Assembly: GCA_019118905.1 (NCBI GenBank)
Contig: DWYA01000088.1
Location: 1-64,000 of the forward strand
Direction of reading: 5' to 3'
DNA from: Ruthenibacterium avium
GTDB taxonomy: Bacteria > Bacillota > Clostridia > Oscillospirales > Ruminococcaceae
DNA length: 64,000 bases
The notes beneath the pieces are model-generated. The model was given only the letters and a program-made list of their open reading frames with translations. It was not told the origin of the DNA and made no database searches. Position numbers and translations under genes: made by a program. Shown here one piece after another: positions 49,966-58,046 of this stretch (position 1 is its first letter; each line of letters opens with the position of its first letter).

Positions 49966-50748
49966 ATGAAACAACAGCATCCGTTTTGGAAAGGCAAAGC
50001 GGTGTATGCCGCTTTGGGTTTGGTGGTGGCAGGTGCGGCGCTGGCCAGCTTTCTTGCCATCAACAGCATGATGGTTAAGCTGGGAACGGCTGATTCTGCA
50101 TCCCCTGCAGCGCCGTCGCAGTCAAACACAACCCAAACAAAGGAGGACAACGTATGGGATTCCAGCAAAGCGCCCGCAGAAACAAAGCAGGAAAATATAC
50201 CTGTCAGCGAGCCGGAGGCAATGTCGAACAAAGGGCAAGGCGGCTCGTCTGCATCATCGAGTACGCAGCCATTACCATCAGCTTCATCCGCTGCGCCCTC
50301 TGTATCCGCCGAGCCGTCCGCGCCGGAAGAATCGCAGACAGCGCCATACACATTGCCGGTTACGGGCTCCGTCTTGCAGGCCTTCAGCGGGGATGAGCTG
50401 GTGTTCAACACCACCATGCAGGACTGGCGCACGCACAACGGCGTTGACTTTGCCGTGGGGGCAAGCACTCCGGTGACAGCGCCGATGAACGCCAAAGTGA
50501 CGGCGATGGACAAGGAAGACCCGCTTTGGGGCGGTGTTGTGGAGCTGACCGACGACAGCGGCACAGTCATTCGTCTGTGCGGTTTGGATAAAATCAGCGT
50601 TTCGCAGGACATGCAGGTAAAGCAGGGTGATACCCTCGGCATTGTGGGCGAGGTGCCTTGTGAAGCAGAATCGGAAAGCCATGTGCATGTGGAAGTTTTG
50701 CAGAATGGGGCCTATATCGACCCGCAGCAGGTACTCCCGGCAGCATAA
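49966..50748 (+). CDS. M23-family peptidoglycan endopeptidase domain protein, SpoIIQ-like
   Basis: The 260-residue protein has one N-terminal membrane segment (about 12-33), a Ser/Pro/Glu-rich linker (about 40-125) and a C-terminal LytM/M23 domain with HNGVDF (His-x3-Asp) and HVHVEV (His-x-His). This layout matches SpoIIQ, the forespore partner of SpoIIIAH in engulfment. Bacillus SpoIIQ has lost metal ligands, but here they are intact, as in clostridial SpoIIQ. It supports a spore-forming lineage. AGGGAGGAAC precedes the ATG. Confidence 0.8.
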   Translation: MKQQHPFWKGKAVYAALGLVVAGAALASFLAINSMMVKLGTADSASPAAPSQSNTTQTKEDNVWDSSKAPAETKQENIPVSEPEAMSNKGQGGSSASSSTQPLPSASSAAPSVSAEPSAPEESQTAPYTLPVTGSVLQAFSGDELVFNTTMQDWRTHNGVDFAVGASTPVTAPMNAKVTAMDKEDPLWGGVVELTDDSGTVIRLCGLDKISVSQDMQVKQGDTLGIVGEVPCEAESESHVHVEVLQNGAYIDPQQVLPAA

Positions 50749-50820
50749 GCGCGATAGAAAAATAAAAATAGTTGTTGCAGCAGGCATTTTCGGTGTAAAA
50801 GCGGAGAATGCCTGTTTTTC

Positions 50821-50849
50821 TTGAAAAAAAAGGGTGTATGTGTTACAAT
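50821..50849 (+). promoter_or_regulatory. Promoter of the rfbC-led polysaccharide operon, with a ~165-base leader
   Basis: TTGAAA (50821-50826) and TACAAT (50844-50849) are 17 bases apart. The stretch from about 50856 to 51020 is AT-rich and untranslated, with no recognised riboswitch. Confidence 0.65.
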
Positions 50850-51020
50850 GTAACCGCCTATCTTTTGTTAGGAATTTTCTGGAAAGCAAAAGCCTTTGCT
50901 TTTTGCAAAAAGAGATATTTCGTTATTTTTCAGAAAGTTAGAAAGTGTAAATCAAATAAAAGTATAAAAGTTTTTCCACTGTCACAAACTTTTACACAAA
51001 AGAAAAAGGAATGAGTTATT

Positions 51021-51587
51021 ATGGGAAAATTTAACTTTATTCAAACAGAAATTGAGGGCGTTTGGATTATTGAGCCTACTGTTTTTGGCGACGAGCGCGG
51101 CTATTTTATGGAAACGTTTCAGGCGCAGGAGTTTGCAGCCGTAGGCATTGACCGCCCGTTTGTGCAGGATAATCAGTCGAAAAGTACGCGCGGCGTTTTG
51201 CGCGGCCTTCACTTTCAAAAAGAGCATACGCAGGGCAAGCTGGTGCGTGTGATTTCCGGCGAGGTGTTTGACGTTGCCGTAGACTGCCGCCCCAATTCCA
51301 AAACCTTCGGCAAATGGGTGGGTGTGACGCTGAGCGCAGAAAACAAAAAGCAGTTTTATATTCCCGAAGGATTTGCGCACGGCTTTTTGGTACTCAGCGA
51401 AGAAGCGGAGTTTACCTATAAGTGCACCGATTACTACGACCACGCTTCCGAGGGCGGCGTGCGCTGGGATGACAGCGCCATCGGCATCGAGTGGCCGAAG
51501 CTCGATTGCGAAATCAAGCTTTCGGCAAAAGACGAACAGCACCCCGGCTTCAATGAGCAAAGCTTTGAATTTTTTGAAAGGTGGTAA
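51021..51587 (+). CDS. rfbC: dTDP-4-dehydrorhamnose 3,5-epimerase
   Basis: RmlC epimerises the keto-sugar on the way to dTDP-L-rhamnose. The 188-residue cupin has VFGDERGYFMETF, QDNQSKSTRGVLRGLHFQ (catalytic His), VRVISGEVFDVAVD and YIPEGFAHGFLVL, ending with the Tyr/Trp-containing tail. rmlA, rmlB and rmlD are not in the window. The ABC-transporter permease follows by five bases, so rhamnose probably enters the exported polymer. Confidence 0.94.
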   Translation: MGKFNFIQTEIEGVWIIEPTVFGDERGYFMETFQAQEFAAVGIDRPFVQDNQSKSTRGVLRGLHFQKEHTQGKLVRVISGEVFDVAVDCRPNSKTFGKWVGVTLSAENKKQFYIPEGFAHGFLVLSEEAEFTYKCTDYYDHASEGGVRWDDSAIGIEWPKLDCEIKLSAKDEQHPGFNEQSFEFFERW

Positions 51588-51592
51588 CAAGT

Positions 51593-52411
51593 TTGGAATT
51601 ATTCAAAGCATATTGTAAGGATTTTTGGCGGTACCGTTATTTGCTGCAAAATCTCATTGCACGCGACTTTACGCTTCGTTACCGCCGGAGTATTTTGGGC
51701 GTTGTTTGGAGTGTTTTAAACCCGCTTTTGATGAATCTTGTCATGGTGCTGGTGTTTACAACAATTTTCGACACCCGCGGAATGGGAGTTAAGAATTTCC
51801 CGGTTTATTTGATTATTGGTCAGTTGTTGTTTGGATTCTTTAACGAAGCCACAACCAGTGCATTGAGCAGTATGCTCGGGGCTGCGCCGCTGATTAAAAA
51901 AGTGTACATTCCCAAGTACATTTTCCCCTTGGAAAAGGTGGGCTTTGCCATGGTGAACTGTCTGTTCAGTTTTATTGCGCTCGCTATTGTTATGATTGCG
52001 ACCGGCTCGCCGCTTTACCCCACGGCTCTTTTGGGAATTTACCCCTTTTTGACGCTTTCCGTGTTCAGCTTAGGGGTTGGGCTGATGCTGGCTGCTGCCA
52101 CGGTGTTTTTTCGGGATATTATGCACTTGTGGGGTGTGTTTACCACGGCGCTCATGTATTTTTCCGCTGTGTTCTATGACCCTTCTCAAATGGGAGATCA
52201 GGTGATTTTGGGCGTGACGATTTCTATGTCGAAATTTATTACCTATAACCCTGTTTACTGGTATATTTACGGCTTTCGCACCGCCGTGTTAGACGGTGAA
52301 GTGCTGCCGTGGGATAATGTCATGTTGTGCGGGGTCGGGGCCTTGGTGGCGCTCATTTTGGGCCTTTTGGTGTTCCGTCGTCAACAAGATAAATTTGTGC
52401 TGCATATTTAA
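51593..52411 (+). CDS. ABC-2 type polysaccharide export permease (Wzm/TagG-like)
   Basis: The 272-residue protein has about six membrane segments and the family's RDFTLRYRRSILGVVWSVLNP N-terminal region and late YNPVYWYIYGFR. It exports a lipid-linked polysaccharide with the ATPase encoded next. The TTG at 51593 is best spaced from GAAAGGTGG; a GTG 12 bases upstream would lie inside that site. Confidence 0.92.
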   Translation: MELFKAYCKDFWRYRYLLQNLIARDFTLRYRRSILGVVWSVLNPLLMNLVMVLVFTTIFDTRGMGVKNFPVYLIIGQLLFGFFNEATTSALSSMLGAAPLIKKVYIPKYIFPLEKVGFAMVNCLFSFIALAIVMIATGSPLYPTALLGIYPFLTLSVFSLGVGLMLAAATVFFRDIMHLWGVFTTALMYFSAVFYDPSQMGDQVILGVTISMSKFITYNPVYWYIYGFRTAVLDGEVLPWDNVMLCGVGALVALILGLLVFRRQQDKFVLHI

Positions 52412-52428
52412 GAGAGGATGGCTGCCAC

Positions 52429-53166
52429 ATGAATATGATTGAAGTGCGCAACGTATCCATGCGCTTTAATATGGCAAAGGAAAAGCACGAAAGCTTGAAA
52501 GAATACTTTTTGGCCGCCGTACAGGGAAAGCTTCAGTTTGAAGAATTTTATGCCCTGCGCGACGTTTCTTTCGATGTGGAAAAAGGGGATTGCTACGGCC
52601 TAATCGGCTTGAACGGTTCGGGAAAATCCACTCTTTTGAAGGTGATTTCCGGTGTATTTAAGCCCTCGCAGGGCAGCACGGTAGTGCATGGCACCATTGC
52701 CCCGTTGATTGAGCTTGGAGCGGGCTTTGATATGGACTTAACCGCGCGTGAAAATATTTATCTCAACGGCACAGTGCTTGGTATGACGCCGAAATACATT
52801 GATTCCAAATTTGATGAAATTGTAGAGTTTAGTGAGCTGCGCGACTTTTTGGACGTACCGCTCAAAAATTATTCCTCCGGTATGGTGTCGCGCATCGCGT
52901 TTTCTATTGCCACCGTCACAAAACCGGACGTTTTGATTGCAGACGAAATTTTGTCTGTGGGCGACTTTTTGTTTCAGGAAAAGTGTGAAAAGCGCATGAA
53001 TGAGCTGATGGGCGGCGGAACAACCGTCATTTTAGTCAGCCATTCCATTGATCAGATTGAGCGCCTTTGCAACCGCGTTACATGGCTGGAAAAGGGTCGT
53101 GTGCGCATGACGGGCGACGTGCAGACGGTGTGCGACGCTTACAAGGCGCTGGAAGGGCAGGCGTGA
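52429..53166 (+). CDS. ABC-type polysaccharide exporter ATPase (Wzt/TagH-like)
   Basis: The 245-residue protein has Walker A GLNGSGKST, the Wzt-type GAGFDMDLTARENIYLNG, signature NYSSGMVSRIAFSI, and Walker B PDVLIADEILSVGD. It lacks the C-terminal carbohydrate-binding domain of the Wzt type that recognises polymer caps, resembling the TagH/RfbE short form. It pairs with the permease 17 bases upstream. Confidence 0.94.
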   Translation: MNMIEVRNVSMRFNMAKEKHESLKEYFLAAVQGKLQFEEFYALRDVSFDVEKGDCYGLIGLNGSGKSTLLKVISGVFKPSQGSTVVHGTIAPLIELGAGFDMDLTARENIYLNGTVLGMTPKYIDSKFDEIVEFSELRDFLDVPLKNYSSGMVSRIAFSIATVTKPDVLIADEILSVGDFLFQEKCEKRMNELMGGGTTVILVSHSIDQIERLCNRVTWLEKGRVRMTGDVQTVCDAYKALEGQA

Positions 53167-53194
53167 CGCCTGTGCGGATGCAGGGAAGGAGCGA

Positions 53195-55057
53195 ATGTCT
53201 TTGAGCGGTGAAAACCAGACGCAAGAACGGGATTCCTTTGGTAAAATGGTAGGCCGTGTGGCAAACCCTGCCCACAGTGCCGGGTTGTTAAAGCGCGGTG
53301 TGGCTTGCTGGAAACAGCGCGGCACCGAAGCCGTGTTTCGGGAAATCAGCTATCGCATCAATTTGGCAACGCGCGGCGAGGATTGGCGCTTTCGTGCCGA
53401 TTTGCCGCTGAAACGAGAGCTTCGCGCGCAAAAAGCCCAGCAGATGCAGTACATGCCGCTGGTGAGCATTGTCGTTCCGGTGTATAACACCCCAATGAAG
53501 TTTTTTCGCCAGCTGATCAAAAGCGTAAAAGCACAAAGCTATCAAAATTGGGAGCTGGTGCTGGTGGACGCTTCCGATCCGCGTTTTCGCGCTTTGGGGA
53601 AATATACTGCACGTCAGCGGGATAAACGCATTCGCTATTGCCGCATTGCCAAAAACAACGGCATCAGCGAAAACACCAATATCGGTATGGCAGAGGCACA
53701 GGGCGAATATATTGCCCTGTTGGATCATGACGATGCGCTTTCTCCCAGTGCTTTGTATGAAATGGTGCGAACCATTAACGAAACCGGCGCAGATATGCTG
53801 TATTCCGATGAAATTGTTTTGGACGCAAAGCTAAAGCACTTGTGTGAATACCACTTTAAGCCGGATTATTCCCCCGATACGCTGCGCGGGTGCAATTACA
53901 TCACGCACTTTCTGGTATTCCGCAAAGCGCTTTTGACGCAGACAGGCGGCGAACGTTCCGCGATGGACGGGGCACAGGATTACGATTTGATTCTGCGCCT
54001 GACGGAAAAAGCGCAGCGCGTTGTCCATGTGCCGAAGGTGCTGTACTATTGGCGGCGGCACGGACAGTCAACTGCCAGTGATATGTCTGTCAAGCCGCAG
54101 GCGCTGCAAGCAGGGGCGGCTGCGGTGCAAGAGCATTTGAACCGTGTCGGCCTGCGTGGAACGGTAGAGCCCATTCAGGGATGTCCCGGTGCTTACCGCA
54201 CCCGTTATGAAGTGCAGGGAAATCCCTTGGTGACCGTGCTCATTCCCAACAAAGACCATGTGCAGGATTTGCACCGGTGCTTGGCGGCGCTTTACCGCAA
54301 CAGCGGCTGGCGCAATATGGAAGTTGTGATTATCGAAAATAACTCCACCGAACAGGAAACGTTTGATTTTTATCAAAAAATCACGCATGCGCTTTCTGAT
54401 TTGCGGGTCATTCGTTACGAGGGTGCGTTTAATTTTTCTGCCATTAACAATTTCGGCGCACAGCACGCAAACGGCGAGTATCTGCTGCTGCTGAATAATG
54501 ATGTGGAAATGACAACACCCGACTTTTTGCGCGAAATGCTCAGTTATGCCCAGCGTGCGGATGTCGGTGCGGTGGGAGCCAAGCTGATTTACCCGGACAG
54601 AACCGTGCAGCACGCCGGTGTTTTCATTGGGCTGGGCGGCTCGGCGGGGCATAATCACAAAGGGCATCCTGCCGAAAGTGCGGGCGATATGTACCGCTTG
54701 GCAACGACGCAGAATATGAGCGCTGTCACCGGTGCGTGTCTGATGGTGAAAACAGAGCTGTATCGTGCGGCGGGCGGTTTGGATGAAACCAATTTTGCCG
54801 TGGCCTACAACGATGTGGACTTCTGTCTGCGGCTGCGCGGCCATGGGCTTTTGAATGTGATGACGCCGTTTGCCGCCGGAGTGCATTACGAATCAAAAAG
54901 CCGCGGTGACGATACGAAATCGGGCGGCGAAAAACAGCAGCGCTATGAACGGGAAAAGGCGTGTTTTGTCCACAAGTACCGCGAGCTGATGGAAAAAGGC
55001 GACCCCTATTACAACCCGCATTTGACATTGCTTTATGAAAATTACGGCTGGCGCTGA
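53195..55057 (+). CDS. Double family 2 glycosyltransferase, copy 1
   Basis: The 620-residue soluble protein has about 90 leading residues, then two GT2 domains. Domain 1 begins PLVSIVVPVYNTP with LLDHDDALSP. Domain 2 begins PLVTVLIPNKDH with LLLNNDVEMTT and ends in a DFCLRLRGHG region. Two active sites suggest alternating addition, as in rhamnan or galactofuran-type polymerases. It starts 28 bases after the ATPase. The downstream neighbour is a paralogue. Confidence 0.9.
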   Translation: MSLSGENQTQERDSFGKMVGRVANPAHSAGLLKRGVACWKQRGTEAVFREISYRINLATRGEDWRFRADLPLKRELRAQKAQQMQYMPLVSIVVPVYNTPMKFFRQLIKSVKAQSYQNWELVLVDASDPRFRALGKYTARQRDKRIRYCRIAKNNGISENTNIGMAEAQGEYIALLDHDDALSPSALYEMVRTINETGADMLYSDEIVLDAKLKHLCEYHFKPDYSPDTLRGCNYITHFLVFRKALLTQTGGERSAMDGAQDYDLILRLTEKAQRVVHVPKVLYYWRRHGQSTASDMSVKPQALQAGAAAVQEHLNRVGLRGTVEPIQGCPGAYRTRYEVQGNPLVTVLIPNKDHVQDLHRCLAALYRNSGWRNMEVVIIENNSTEQETFDFYQKITHALSDLRVIRYEGAFNFSAINNFGAQHANGEYLLLLNNDVEMTTPDFLREMLSYAQRADVGAVGAKLIYPDRTVQHAGVFIGLGGSAGHNHKGHPAESAGDMYRLATTQNMSAVTGACLMVKTELYRAAGGLDETNFAVAYNDVDFCLRLRGHGLLNVMTPFAAGVHYESKSRGDDTKSGGEKQQRYEREKACFVHKYRELMEKGDPYYNPHLTLLYENYGWR

Positions 55058-55157
55058 AAAACAGCGTTCCCGTAAATCCCACTGGAAAAGGAGAAAGAAA
55101 CCTCTCCTTTTCTTTTTCTATATTCAGGCGAAAGCCGGAACAGGCAGGTGAACACCC

Positions 55158-56951
55158 GTGAATCTCAGGTGGAAACGCACAAAAGAGCTGGCACAGGTTT
55201 TTTGTAAGATGGTGCAGGAGGAGGGCTTTGGTCAAACGATGAGCCGCGCGGCAGGCTTTGCAAAGCGGCGGCTGAAAAGCAAAAAAGGGCGCTTTTTGCC
55301 CTCATCACAAGTGCTGGAACGTCAGCGCGCAGCCGATACCTCCGCTTTTCCAATCATTTCTATTTGTGTCCCTCTTTACAATACGCCAATGCCGTTTTTG
55401 AAAGAAATGGTGGAAAGTGTTTTGGCACAGTCTTGCCCGCGGTGGGAGCTGTGTCTGGCAGATGCTTCTAACGACGGCAATGCCGAGCGCCGACAGTATC
55501 TGGAATCGCTCGGGGACAGCCGCATTCACTATTCTAAAATTGATAACAGCGGCATTGCCGCCAATACAAATGAAGCCGCACGTTTGGCGTCCGGCAGCTA
55601 TCTTGCCTTGCTCGACCACGACGATGTTTTAAGCCCAAATGCCATTTTTGAAATGGGAAAGGCGATTTCTGAAAGCGGTGCTTTGTTTCTGTACAGTGAT
55701 GAAGCGCTGTTTTTCACCAGTATGAAAAAGGCACATGTCGGCCACTTTAAGCCGGATTTTGCCCCGGATTATTTGAACTGCTGCAATTATATCTGTCATT
55801 TAGCCGTATTTCAAACCGATTTGTTTTGGCAGGCAGGCGGCTTAAACCCTGCGCGTGACGGCAGTCAAGACCATGATCTCTTTTTGCGCTTGAGTGAAAA
55901 AACAACACCGGTTCATATTCCGAAAGTGCTGTACTTCTGGCGGGTTCATGCCGCTTCAACGGCATCGGGAACCGAAGCCAAACCCTATGTTGCCCAGGCC
56001 GCTAAGCGCGCCATTGCCGCCCATCTGGAGCGTATCGGGGCCAAGGGAAGTGTGACTGACGGGTTGTTCCCGTCTACCTATAAAGTGGAATATACAATAG
56101 AAGGCGACCCGCTGGTTTCCATCTTAATTCCCAACAAAGACCATGTCGAGGAGCTTTCCAAGCTGCTCACCGGGCTTTATGAAAAAACCGTCGGCGTCCG
56201 CTTTGAAGTGATTGTCATTGAGAACAACTCCACCGAAAAAGAAACGTTGGATTATTACGATACCATTCAAAAACAGCATCAAAGCTTGCGCGTGGTGCAG
56301 TATCAGGGCGGGTTTAATTTTTCGGCCATCAATAACTTTGGACGCACCTATGCAAACGGAGAATATTTGCTGCTGCTGAATAATGATATTGAAGTCATCG
56401 ACGGCGGCTGGCTGAAAGAAATGCTTTCTTTGTGTGTGCAGCCGGGGGTCGGCATGGTGGGGGCAAAGCTCTTGTATCCCGATGACACCGTGCAGCATGC
56501 GGGTGTGGTGACGGGCCTTGGCGGGTTTGCCGGACACAGCCACAAGTATGCAAGAAAAGAGGCTTCCGGCTATATGTTCCGCCTGGCAACTGTGCAGAAT
56601 TTTTCGGCGGTGACAGCGGCGTGTCTGCTGTGTCCCGCGAAAGTTTATGACGAAGTGGGCGGCTTGGATGAAGCCTTTCAGGTAGCGTTTAATGACGTTG
56701 ATTTTTGTTTGCGTGTACGCGATGCCGGTTATCGCATTTTATATACTCCTTACGCGGTTTTGTATCATCACGAATCGAAAAGCAGAGGGCTGGATGTGAA
56801 AGGAGAAGCAAAAGCGCGGTTTGACCGGGAGCGGGCACGGCTGGAACAAAAGCACACGCGGCAAGGGCTGTTGTGCGACCCGTTCTACAACCCCAACTTG
56901 ACGTTGGACAGAGAAGATTTTTCCGAAAATGATGTTTTGCCAAAGGAGTGA
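55158..56951 (+). CDS. Double family 2 glycosyltransferase, copy 2
   Basis: The 597-residue protein has the same double-GT2 plan. Domain 1 begins PIISICVPLYNTPMP with LLDHDDVLSP. Domain 2 begins PLVSILIPNKDHVEE with LLLNNDIEVID and ends HESKSRGLDVKGEAKARFDR. It aligns along its whole length with the preceding gene and probably arose by tandem duplication. It starts with GTG after GGCAGGTG. The last gene of the export operon; the folate gene follows seven bases later. Confidence 0.9.
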   Translation: MNLRWKRTKELAQVFCKMVQEEGFGQTMSRAAGFAKRRLKSKKGRFLPSSQVLERQRAADTSAFPIISICVPLYNTPMPFLKEMVESVLAQSCPRWELCLADASNDGNAERRQYLESLGDSRIHYSKIDNSGIAANTNEAARLASGSYLALLDHDDVLSPNAIFEMGKAISESGALFLYSDEALFFTSMKKAHVGHFKPDFAPDYLNCCNYICHLAVFQTDLFWQAGGLNPARDGSQDHDLFLRLSEKTTPVHIPKVLYFWRVHAASTASGTEAKPYVAQAAKRAIAAHLERIGAKGSVTDGLFPSTYKVEYTIEGDPLVSILIPNKDHVEELSKLLTGLYEKTVGVRFEVIVIENNSTEKETLDYYDTIQKQHQSLRVVQYQGGFNFSAINNFGRTYANGEYLLLLNNDIEVIDGGWLKEMLSLCVQPGVGMVGAKLLYPDDTVQHAGVVTGLGGFAGHSHKYARKEASGYMFRLATVQNFSAVTAACLLCPAKVYDEVGGLDEAFQVAFNDVDFCLRVRDAGYRILYTPYAVLYHHESKSRGLDVKGEAKARFDRERARLEQKHTRQGLLCDPFYNPNLTLDREDFSENDVLPKE

Positions 56952-56957
56952 CGAGCT

Positions 56958-57575
56958 ATGTTGAAAAAAGAAGCGGAAAGCATGAAGGAAAAACGGTTGG
57001 CGCGCGCTGCCATTAAGCGGCGTTTGAGCACGATTACCGAAGAAGAAAACCACGAGGCCGGTCAGGCAATGCTGACCTATTTGCGCCAGAGCAATGCTTA
57101 TCGGATGGCGCGTGTTGTGTTCTGCTTTGTTTCCACCAAGAAAGAGCCGGACACCATTCCCTTTTTGCAGCAGGTGCTCGACGATGGCAAGCGTCTTTGT
57201 GTGCCTCTTTGCTTGGGAAAAGGACAGATGGAGGCAAGGGAAATTACCTCTCTCGACGACTTGAAACCCGGCTTGTTCGGAATTTTGGAGCCGAAAGAAG
57301 ACACCCCTGTTGTATCAGAGCAGGAGATTGATTTTTGCGCGGCGCCGTGTTTGGCAGCTGCAAAAGACGGCACACGGCTGGGCCATGGCGGCGGCTATTA
57401 TGACCGCTTTATGCCAAAACTTTCTTCGCGCTGCTATTGCGTGGTGCTTTGCAACGAAAAAATGCTTTGTGAAACGCTGCCCGCCGGAAAAACAGATTAC
57501 CGCTTTCATCGCATTGTGACACAAAGCGGAATGGTGCGCGTGGAACCGCGTTCGGAAAATGGTACCACGCCTTAA
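56958..57575 (+). CDS. 5-formyltetrahydrofolate cyclo-ligase
   Basis: This enzyme converts 5-formyl-THF to 5,10-methenyl-THF with ATP. The 205-residue protein has the family's basic N-terminus (RAAIKRRLSTI), the PLCLGKGQMEA segment and the ATP-site motif RLGHGGGYYDRFMP. CAAAGGAGTG precedes the ATG. It is seven bases after the second transferase and is probably co-transcribed with the polysaccharide operon. Confidence 0.93.
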   Translation: MLKKEAESMKEKRLARAAIKRRLSTITEEENHEAGQAMLTYLRQSNAYRMARVVFCFVSTKKEPDTIPFLQQVLDDGKRLCVPLCLGKGQMEAREITSLDDLKPGLFGILEPKEDTPVVSEQEIDFCAAPCLAAAKDGTRLGHGGGYYDRFMPKLSSRCYCVVLCNEKMLCETLPAGKTDYRFHRIVTQSGMVRVEPRSENGTTP

Positions 57576-57672
57576 AACAGAATCAGAATTTTTGTGCGCA
57601 TTGCTTCGGAAGGCTCTCTTGTTGTAAAAAAGAGGAAAAGCCTTTCCGGCAATGTGCACAAAAATAAAATAA

Positions 57673-57712
57673 AAGAGTCACTTTTTTACAAAAAAAAGTG
57701 GCTCTTTTCGCA
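57673..57712 (+). terminator. Terminator after the cyclo-ligase gene
   Basis: AAGAGTCACTTTTTT pairs with AAAAAAGTGGCTCTT and is followed by T residues. It is AT-rich, so moderately strong. Confidence 0.7.
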
Positions 57713-58046
57713 TAAATAGCAAAAAAAAAGAAGAAAGAAAACAGTTCTTTTCCTTTTTTTGAATATTTTTTTAACAAACACTTTGAAAAAAAATTGGGAA
57801 AAAGACACATATTTTTTGCAAAAATATCGAGAGAAAAGCTTTTTTCAGGGTTTATTGTGAAAAATGACTAAATAATCAGGGATTTTTTGCTATGCGTTTG
57901 AATATATAATACAGAAAAGTGTTGAAAAATTGGCAGAAAATGAGTATTATTATAAGTATAAGAAGCATTGTTTTCGACGGCTTTTTAATCGAACGAGTCA
58001 GCACGTTTCTCCGGGGGGAGAAAGTGTCAAAAGGAGGAAGTCGAAG
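57713..58046 (+). promoter_or_regulatory. AT-rich leader and probable promoter of the glycogen operon
   Basis: This 334-base gene-free stretch is poly-A/poly-T rich. A TATAAT at 57905-57910 is the best -10, with a weak -35 (TTTTTG, about 57884). A short hairpin ATATTTTT-GC-AAAAATAT lies near 57810-57828. The leader between the -10 and the glgB start is about 135 bases. No known riboswitch was recognised. Confidence 0.4.

Noticed and set aside
50808..51014. 68-codon frame in the rfbC leader
   Set aside because: It is rich in Lys, Phe and Cys from AT-rich DNA and its start lies before the predicted transcription start.
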